Below are positions 56,340 to 64,000 of a DNA stretch of 64,000 nucleotides, in pieces. The stretch lies in contig JAJEKV010000014.1 in the NCBI GenBank assembly GCA_021234155.1, positions 13,566,494 through 13,630,493 of the forward strand. Reading direction: 5' to 3'. A program made the position numbers and the translations under genes. The stretch comes from Isoetes taiwanensis (taxonomy: Eukaryota; Streptophyta; Lycopodiopsida; Isoetales; Isoetaceae). How positions within the stretch are numbered: position 1 is the stretch's first letter; every line of letters begins with the position of its first letter. The notes below the pieces were generated by a model that saw nothing but the letters and a program-made list of their open reading frames with translations, was not told where the DNA came from and did no database searches.

Positions 56340-58210
56340 TGCTAAGAACTGCCATTTATTTTTTTCTTTTTTCTTCTTTTTACCCTTGCAGTCAAGGTCA
56401 CATCTCCTGCTGCAGTTTTAGACTGTGTTCTACTAGCTGCCTTAGCTTTCTTTCTTTTGCTTTCCTTCTTGGTGGCATTGGCCCTTTCTTTTTGCTGCCA
56501 CTTGGTACTTCCTTAGTAACACAATCTGCACTCAACTAGCATCTTCCATAATCTCCACTAGAACACCTTCCTCTATGCAAGGTCTTCTATTACCTTCAAA
56601 AATATAAGATTAATACAAGATGAAAGTAGAAAGCATTATTCGGCGAATGAAAACACACATCTCAGCACTCTACACCATGCTTTAATGAGAGTTTTACCTT
56701 TCAAACATTTTTCATTCCAGCAAGAACCAGTGATGACTTTAAAGTGTGATATATCGTGAAAATGCTATATTTCACCAATTTTATAAATTTAAATTCAACG
56801 GTTTAGTAGGATGTGTTAGCTCAAAAGATTTATAAGATCGCCAAAAGTTTATAATATTGCATCCTAATTATACTAAATTCGCCAAATTAATGGGCATTTA
56901 ACGGGCATTATATAATAGATCATCTTAATTTTTGGTAACACATCCTAATTCTACTAAATTCAATTCTATAAAAAAGTCAGGAAAATAGAAAGCAATCGCC
57001 ACCATTTCTATGGTTTAGAAGTAGACAGAGGATGATAAAGTCGTCAGTGGCAAGAACTCATGGTTTTCTCCTTCTCTTGGACATATAGGAACTCTACATG
57101 CCACAGTTTTGACATTTTTGCATCAAGCAATTATGGACATGCCATTTTTCACCCTCGCTCTTGTGAATCATATGTGTGTTGGCTAGCCATGCACTTGTCA
57201 ACAGGTCCACAAATCTCACACGAGCATTTGAAATCATCCCCATGAAATCCAGTTTTCACGGATCTTAAAGCATTTAAGGCTACTCTGGCATACTCCAACT
57301 TCATATGGTATATGCAACAACATGTTCTCTTTTATGATACTTTCTTAATATGAAAAGGCTTTAACGTTCCAAAATCCTTTAAGCAAACAAGGTATTTAGG
57401 GTGTACCTTTTTGTATTGTTGAAAAAGCTGCAGCTGAATAGTGGCTTTGTGGTTAGAAATAAGCAAGGAGTTTTTGTATGGAAACTTATACCTGTGTGGC
57501 CTCCATAAGATGCGAGGTATAAGAAATTCGGAAGCGTGAGTCTCCAACAGTGTTTACAACATTCTTCTTGCAAGGAAAGACTATGCTATTCTGTTTCCAG
57601 AATTCTATAATGCTTTGCTTACAAGCAAGGGTGAGAGAATCACACCTCAATTCCTTTGGAAGTTAGACCATGGACCATTTCCAAGGACGGCTCTCGATTT
57701 CCTTAATGCAGCAAGCACAATCGTTGCCCTTATGGAACCTATCATAAGAAAGATTGCACATTATCCAATGAACCTCTCCCAGCCAGCATCACTAAACAGA
57801 TTCAAACATTTAGAAGCATACAAAAGCACAGGCATGTAATCAAGAGACAGATGTACCTAAGAGCCCTGCCATAGTCGAATTGCATCTCAATTTTGTGGAC
57901 GAAGCTATCACCAGTATTGAGGTTCTGGCTCACCAAATATCATGGTTCTTTATGGCTACCATTGTCTATTTCAGGTTGTTGAGAGCATCTTCACTGCCTT
58001 GCATTCTTTCGGATTTGGCAAAATTCCAAGTTCTGAGATTTCCAGTTGGTGGTGATGAACGACTCTCTTCATCACATCCAACTTGATCTCGGGTGGATGC
58101 TTCTTGGTAAGCTTGTTGAAGTAATCAACTGTAAAATTGGCTATTTCTTGCCTGCGTCTGCTGCTAAGATCTTCTCGTTCAATCACAATTTTTTTCATCT
58201 TATTCTTCAA
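56340..58210 (-). pseudogene. Transposon protein remnant of unit U, copy C (core deleted)
   Basis: Matches 7,394-9,000 of copy A on the minus strand. It retains the N-terminal helical segment (SSRRRQEIANFTVDYFNKL, 58,210-57,971), ETHASEFLIPRILWRPHRY (57,547 down), the Cys/His-rich block (around 57,250) and the Lys-rich part. The WSDG/GKGEMD core and C-terminus are missing because of the deletion at 56,340. Interrupted by a hAT-type MITE. Confidence 0.5.
56720..57057. mobile_element. hAT-type MITE with 8-bp duplication and an empty site in copy A
   Basis: The element is 322 bp (56,728-57,049). Its terminal inverted repeats are CAGTGATGACTTTA at the left and TAAAGTCGTCAGTG at the right (12 of 14 pair). 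It is flanked by GCAAGAAC at 56,720-56,727 and 57,050-57,057. Copy A carries GCAAGAAC once at 7,760-7,767 with nothing inserted. The 8-bp duplication and YARNG-type left end identify hAT. The interior is AT-rich with two similar CATCCTAATTMTACTAAATTC words. No ORF. Confidence 0.9.
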
Positions 58211-59188
58211 TCTGGAATCTTGCTTTCATTGCGCATTCAATTTCTTATAAATTGCAGAGGAAACTTGACTATCACGCGATATCTCCTAAGTAAATGAGAT
58301 CCAACAAATATGCATCACTGCATTGGAATTTATCTGGCCGAAAATCCAATGCTATGCGTATGATAGCCTCCAAGCCGATATCAGGGAGCATCATGAATTT
58401 ATTGATAGAGAGAGAGAATAAGTGAACTGGATGGAGAATTTGTGCGGGCCATGAGCTTGTAATAGTTAGAGGCTTGAATCTACAGCGTGCCACCCCTCGC
58501 GCAAAAGTCCAAAAATCCAAAATCATTCCGTAATGGTTCGTTGTTGAGGTGGACATGTGAGTACATGAAGAGCGTGGAAAAAATGATGGGCAGTTACACC
58601 CGCCAGCACCCAAAGTAAGCAAAAGTAGGAGTGCTTTAAGCGTACTAAAACCTTGCTAAAAGCATACGTCCAGATGCATGCTTTTGCAACCCATTAGCAT
58701 AAATTGGCATCTCAAAAAGGTAGACATGATACAATGCCTGTTTAGTCTGTGAAAAAAAGATGAGTCCATTCATAAGAAAATTTATAGAGGCCTTCAAATG
58801 TCAAGATAATTCATGAAATGCCCTCTCAAATGGTAAGCTTTCTTAGCATTTAAACAATGGAATAAGAAAGGCAGAAGAAACACATTCTTGGTGATAATAA
58901 TTGAACAAGACCTGATCTTGTTGTTAATCCAACACTCCTTATACCTACATGTTTGCTAACACTATTGCTTGGATGACTTACTCTTTCTAGATGTCTAGAG
59001 ATACCAGAAACTTCTCATGGGAAAGATTGGCTAAGTGGTGACACAAGTGGATGCCAAAGCCAAAGGCACAACTGTAAGAGAAAACATTTCATATTGATAA
59101 TTCTAGATTGTGGATGTATACTCAGTGTGGCTATATCAAGGATTCTATCGCCCACTTTATTGGCTTCCAAAGTGACTAGAGCAGTCAA
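58211..59188. other. Non-coding part of unit U, copy C
   Basis: Counterpart of 9,001-9,934. AT-rich with no supported gene. Confidence 0.4.
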
Positions 59189-59348
59189 GGAGAATTCACC
59201 CAAACGAATCCTCCTTGGCTTGGAGGATTCACCCAAGCGATTGGAGTGTTGGATTGGATTGGATTGGAGGATCCACTCAGCGAAATCCCCAGAATTCATT
59301 CAATTGAATCCTCCTATAGTTTAAAGGATTCACCCAAGCGAATCCTCC
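59189..59348. repeat. GGAGGATTC foldback repeat, copy C
   Basis: Two hairpin modules as in copy A, here with substitutions (GGAGAATTC ... GAATCCTCC and AAAGGATTC ... GAATCCTCC), and a shorter GGATT run. Confidence 0.5.
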
Positions 59349-60789
59349 TAGTTGCTTGGGTCAGTTTTGGGAACCGATAGCAGCAGCACCAGGATTTTAT
59401 GGCTATTATGAATAATTTGCCTACGAGAAGGACAACGCGTGTAAGTGCTAGAATTGCATCCAGAACTAATCCGAACAACTGACATGGATTCTAGCCTTGT
59501 TTCTTATGTCAAGAAACATGGATTCATCCCGTAATCTTTTCTTGGAATATATATCATTGCCAAAAATTCTTTTCTTTTCTATTCTATTCTATTCTATTTC
59601 TTGGTATTCGTACAGTATTCATAATATCGAGGTTGCTCTTGTCCAAACAAAAAATAAATCTATTTCTCAACTTCTATATTATTTTCGTCTCAATGCTCCA
59701 GAAAAAAATTGCCCATTTTCTTAAATCAATTCCATATTAAAAACAGAAAAGAAGTGCAACATTGATATAATTTTTCAAGTGGCGAAGAAAGCTTAAAAGA
59801 AGCAATAGCCACCTAAAGAACAATTGCAGGTTTGCATGCTTTTGGACAAGACAAAATTTCAATCTAATTGAATGATGGTCGTTCGGGATGTCTCAACATT
59901 TGCTTTACCCTGCAATATGATATTCCAAGAAAATACATTAATATGTAGCATTCTGAAATACATTACAAGAGCAACTTACATTGGGCACAAACATTGGGCG
60001 ACATTTTCTATATCATCATCACAAATTTGAAAGTTTACCTCTTTAATTTTTTCAATTGGACCAAAAATATTGATTGAAAGTCGCATTGTTTTGGATAATA
60101 TTAGTAGTTAAGAAAATGCTTAGTAGAAATAGAAGATCTCATGAGGGGATCGTCCTACTACATAAACTAGCAGAGCTAAATTATCTCCCATAACTTGCAA
60201 GCCCAGTCCGGTCGAGCGATCATTGTAACCATCAGGCCCACAAATTTACACATGAAATCGCTCTTATGACATAAAAACCAAGGGCATCTCATCGTTATGC
60301 CATCATCTCTTTTTTTTCCTGAGCTATTCATTTTTTGTTGGAGGCTCTAACTTGGTAGTTTTCTTGGGGAGTGTTATAGCCTTTCTTCATATTGATTGCA
60401 ATTTTTTGAGATATGAATCTTCACCACATGGATTAGGTTGAGGCCTCCAGCACGGCCTATGGTACTTTTGATTTGAAGAAGAGGTTGAGGCAATTGCAGG
60501 AGTAGAGTTTTAGGCTGTTCTTAGTGGAGTATTATTGATGATTACATCGGGAAGAGGATGATTAGCTTTCTTAATACATGTGTATTCCACTTAACATCTT
60601 TAGGGTTAGGCTTTATGGTAGTAGAGCACACTGTACAATCAATCTTCAGGAGTTCTTCCATTCTGGAGCATTCTTGCTTGGGCATATCTGATTTTTCTAT
60701 AATATATTTTTTGGTTGTGCTTCTTTAAGATGTAGGAAAATAATTGTTTCTTTCACTTTATTATTGTCGATGCCTCTGATATTACATTC
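59349..60789. other. Non-coding part of unit U before the gypsy gag tail
   Basis: Matches 10,097-11,583 of copy A. It includes a short ATTCT array (59,576-59,600). No gene. Confidence 0.5.
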
Positions 60790-63700
60790 TCAGCATATGG
60801 GAAGCAAGTCACCTCCAAGGATAAAGGGCAAGTGGGAGATTCAAACTACTCCAAAGCAGTGAAGCAGTTCTTGCAGTTAGTCCCCAAAGAGAAGAGGTAA
60901 GAATGTATAGAAAAGCAGTTGTGCTTTAGGTGCTTCCAACCGTGACATTGGACGCACAACTATCCTTTTGTGATGAATGCAGTACTAGCAGAGATAAGAG
61001 GATCGGAGACACCCCAGAACACGACGACGAAGAAGAGGGTGAGTGCCACATCTTTGCGGCCATTGACTCCGAGAATTTTGAGAGTCAATATCCGGTCATT
61101 TCAACAATAGGGAAAGTCAAAGCCAAATCTTTCATAGTGTTGATAGACACAGGGAGTACCCATAATTTTGCTTCCCCAATGATGGTAGAAATGTTGAAGC
61201 TGAAACCCTTGAAGTCCAAGCCTAGGCCGATAGTGTTGGCAAGTGGGGAAATCCGACACACGGCGGGAAAAAGGATCAACTTTGACATAGACTTGCCCGA
61301 CATCAACATTGGAATGGAAGCAGAGGTCATGAATATTGGCAAGTATGACCTGATCATAGGAATGGAATACCTTGGCCCGGCCGGTGCTATAATTGATTGC
61401 GAGAAGCAGAAAGTGATCTTGACGGTGCCAAATGGCAAAATCATTGAGATAACAGGTAAAGAAGTCACCTCAATCATGCAATGCATGTCTAGTAAGAAGT
61501 TACTTAAATGTATAAAGACAGAGCAAGTGGCCTACGTCTTCAAGCTCGAAGTTGAGGAGCCGAAAACAGAGGAAGACAAGGAGAGCAAAGTATTGAATAA
61601 GTTGCCGAAGCAAATAACCAAGCTAGTGAAGGAATTTCCTAATCTGTTTCCAGACGAGATCAAGCAACTTCCTCCATACAGAGGAGTCGAGTGTGAAATA
61701 GCACTTGAACCAGGGACTAAGCCCACAAGTAAGGCACTGTACAGAATGGCAGCTCAAGCGTTGGCGGAATTGAAGAAGCAGTTGCAAGGGTTGCTAGACC
61801 TAGAATTTATAAGACCTAGTATGTCCCTGTTCGGGACACCTATCCTATTCGTCAAGAAGAAAGATGGAAGCTTAAGGATGTGCATTGACTATTCAATTAA
61901 ACAAGCACATCATCAAGAACAAGTATGCCTTACCCAGATCAGACGACTTGATGGTGCAAAAGTCTTTTCCAAGATAGATTTGAGGTCGGGCTACCACCAA
62001 ATCAGGACTAAGGAAGAAGACATCCATAAGACCGTCTTCAGAACGAAATATGGCCACTATGAGTTCACAGTGATGCCATTCGGACTGTTAAATGGCCTAG
62101 CAACCTTTATGAGGCTCATGAACGACATTTTTCGTGAGTTTTTAGATATGCTCATCACAGTTTTTTTTATGGCATCTTGGTGTATAGCAAGTCCCTAGAG
62201 GAGCATGCACAACACTTGAGGAAAGTACTTGAAAAGCTGAAGAGGCATCAACTCTACGCGAAGTTGTCCAAATGTCACTTCGCTACCGAAAGAGTAGAGT
62301 ACTTGGGACATATAATTTCAATAGAAGGTATTTCCACCAACCCTGCGAAGATTAAAGTGGTAATTGATTGGCCAACACCGAAGAACATTCATAAAGTGAG
62401 GAGCTTCCTCGGCTTAGCAGGTTATTACAGAAAGTTCGTCAAGAACTTTGTCAAGGTAGCAGCCCCATTAACGAACCTCATCAAAGCAGAGAAGATAAAA
62501 GACTGGGCAAATCATTGGCAAAAGAAGGTCCAAGCAGAATTCGAGATGTTGAAAGAGGCTTTAACTACGGCCCCAGTCCTGACATTGCTAGACCCAGAGA
62601 AGGACAGGTTGGTAGCAACCGACGGTAGCAATATTGCAACAAGAGCAGTCTTAATGCAGGAGCCGAGGGTGGTAGCATATGATTCAAGGAAGATGAACGA
62701 TGCCAAAACGTGCTACCCAACCCATGATCAAGAGTTGCTAGTAGTGGTGAGAGCATTGAAGATATGGAGACACTATCTATTGGGAAGGAAGTTCCGATTA
62801 GATACGGACCACTAGAGTCTACAGTATCTCTTCACCCAACCACATCTCAACTTGAGACAATGGAGATGGATGGAGTTCCTGGAGGAGTATAATTTCGACA
62901 TCATCTACAAACTAGGCAAGCTCAATGTGGTTGCAGCCACGCTCTCAAAGGCACCCTTTGACGATGAGAGTCATAACGCTCACCAATGAGTTTGACAAGA
63001 AGATAGAAGAAACGTTGCCAACGGATTGAGACTTGAAGGAAGCATTGACAAGCCTCTCAAAAAAGGAAAGATCAGACAAAGAGAGGGAGACCTTCAAGTA
63101 TTTCAAGAAGGAAGATAACCTATTGTACCATAAGAACAAATTGTGGTACTAGAGTCATCCCCGGTGAGGAAGTTGATAACTGCATGACACGCACACGCAC
63201 AATAGCCCAATAGTCGGCCACGCAGGTTTTATGAAAACCTACTTCAAAATAAGAAGCATCCTTGATTGGCCCGGCATAAAGAAGCAGATAGCCAAGTACA
63301 TTCGGGAGTGTCAGCTATGTCAATAGTCAAAGGCAGAACAACTTCGAATTCCGGAAGCGCTAGAGCCATTGCCAGTACCAAATGCCAAATGGGAGGTAAT
63401 TAGCATGGACTTCATAATAGGGCTCCCCATAATCATAAGGGGCAAGGATGCATAAATAGTCGTAGTCGTCAAGTTGTTGAAGATGGCATATTTTGTGCCA
63501 TGCAGGACCACCGACACAGCATTGGATACTGTCGTGTTATTCACAGAGGAAATCTTCATACTCTATAGGATGCCGAGAGAGATAATCTCTGATAGAGATT
63601 CGAAGTTCATGAGCGCATTTTATGCAATATCTCTTCAGCACCATTTAGACGAAGCTGTCGATGAGCATAGCATATCATCCTCAGACAGATGGGCAGATGG

Positions 63701-64000
63701 AGCATACGAATTGGATACTTGAAGACATGTTGAGAAACTATGTCTGGAATAAGCAATCGAAGTGGGATGACTACATCCACTTGGTGGAGTTTGCATACAA
63801 CAATACCAAGCAGGAGCCATCTCATTAAATATCGCCATTCATAATCAACTAAGGCTACAAATACTTGACCCCAGACACTTGGCACAATCCCATATCCAAA
63901 GTAGAAGTATCCCAACATATGCTAGCCGACATACAACAATTGGTCGAAGAAGTAAGAGGATATCTTCTAGCAGCATGAAACCGGTAGAAGAGCATAGCGA
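60790..64000 (+). pseudogene. Ty3/gypsy gag-tail/protease/RT/RNase H/integrase, broken, continues beyond the window
   Basis: Order on the plus strand: a damaged zinc knuckle (CFRCFQP then TGA), and a protease with an intact active site (VLIDTGSTHNFAS, about 61,140). RT follows (FGTPILFVKKKDGSLRMCIDY, FSKIDLRSGYHQI, VMPFGLLNGLATF). At 62,161-62,180 the catalytic FDD of the YxDD box is lost: one frame closes there and the other resumes as FYGILVYSKS. Next are the connection and RNase H (VATDGSN, YPTHDQELLVVVRALKIWRH), a TAG at 62,813-62,815 followed by more RNase H (YNFDIIYKLGK), then integrase with HHCC zinc (GHAGFMKTYF, RECQLCQ), VISMDFIIGLP and IISDRDSKF. Many stops in the integrase. Polyprotein for element replication; inactive. 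Confidence 0.85.

Larger units (their letters stand above)
54890..64000. mobile_element. Composite repeat unit U, copy C (runs off the window)
   Basis: It is collinear with copy A from GCCATCTACCTGATCC to about 61,830 and then continues through the gypsy pol that is cut off in A. Differences from A: loss of about 1.3 kb at 56,340, gain of a 322-bp MITE at 56,728, and a shorter pentanucleotide array at 59,576. Confidence 0.75.

Overview
This is plant nuclear DNA, low in genes and dominated by decayed transposable elements. It carries an intronless PLS-type pentatricopeptide-repeat (PPR) gene, a SERK-ectodomain-like LRR gene and a STRUBBELIG-type receptor-kinase gene. The PPR repeat style and the mix of Ty3/gypsy, Ty1/copia, hAT and short foldback elements suggest a seed-free vascular plant, most likely a fern. 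That assignment is inference. All readings were made by eye, without database searches.

Layout. 1-4,640: a dispersed AT-rich repeat, a minus-strand poly(A)-tailed LINE-like element, and a scrap of gypsy gag. 4,640-12,624: copy A of a composite repeat, here called unit U. It holds an intronless FCP1-homology (HAD phosphatase) pseudogene on the plus strand, a minus-strand transposon protein remnant, foldback repeats, and a gypsy gag/protease/RT fragment cut by an LTR-like repeat (12,625-13,560). 14,106-16,100: PPR gene. 17,462-18,624: a seven-exon, apparently intact gene for a 204-residue secreted LRR protein. 22,100-24,700: a minus-strand copia remnant. 24,700-26,798: 5' end of an LTR retrotransposon, here called L (minus strand, iMet-type primer-binding site, 1.1-kb LTR), followed by copy B of unit U (26,799-28,046). 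28,047-41,450: mostly non-coding, with a hAT-type MITE, a decayed hAT transposase gene and several hairpins. 41,453-45,270: a 16-exon STRUBBELIG-family gene with two nonsense codons in exon 2 and two GC-AG introns. 45,927-54,889: a second L element whose LTR is split by a nearly complete but dead chromovirus (48,392-54,409). 54,890-64,000: copy C of unit U, whose gypsy pol runs off the right edge.

The three host-type genes are unrelated in function: predicted organelle RNA binding, secreted LRR, receptor-like pseudokinase. The rest is nested transposon history, datable because copies A, B and C supply empty sites for one another. The most interesting observation is that the gag of element L begins with a sequence resembling the histone H3 tail, in two diverged copies. 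Next are the amplified FCP1-like phosphatase fragment and the minus-strand transposon protein of unit U.
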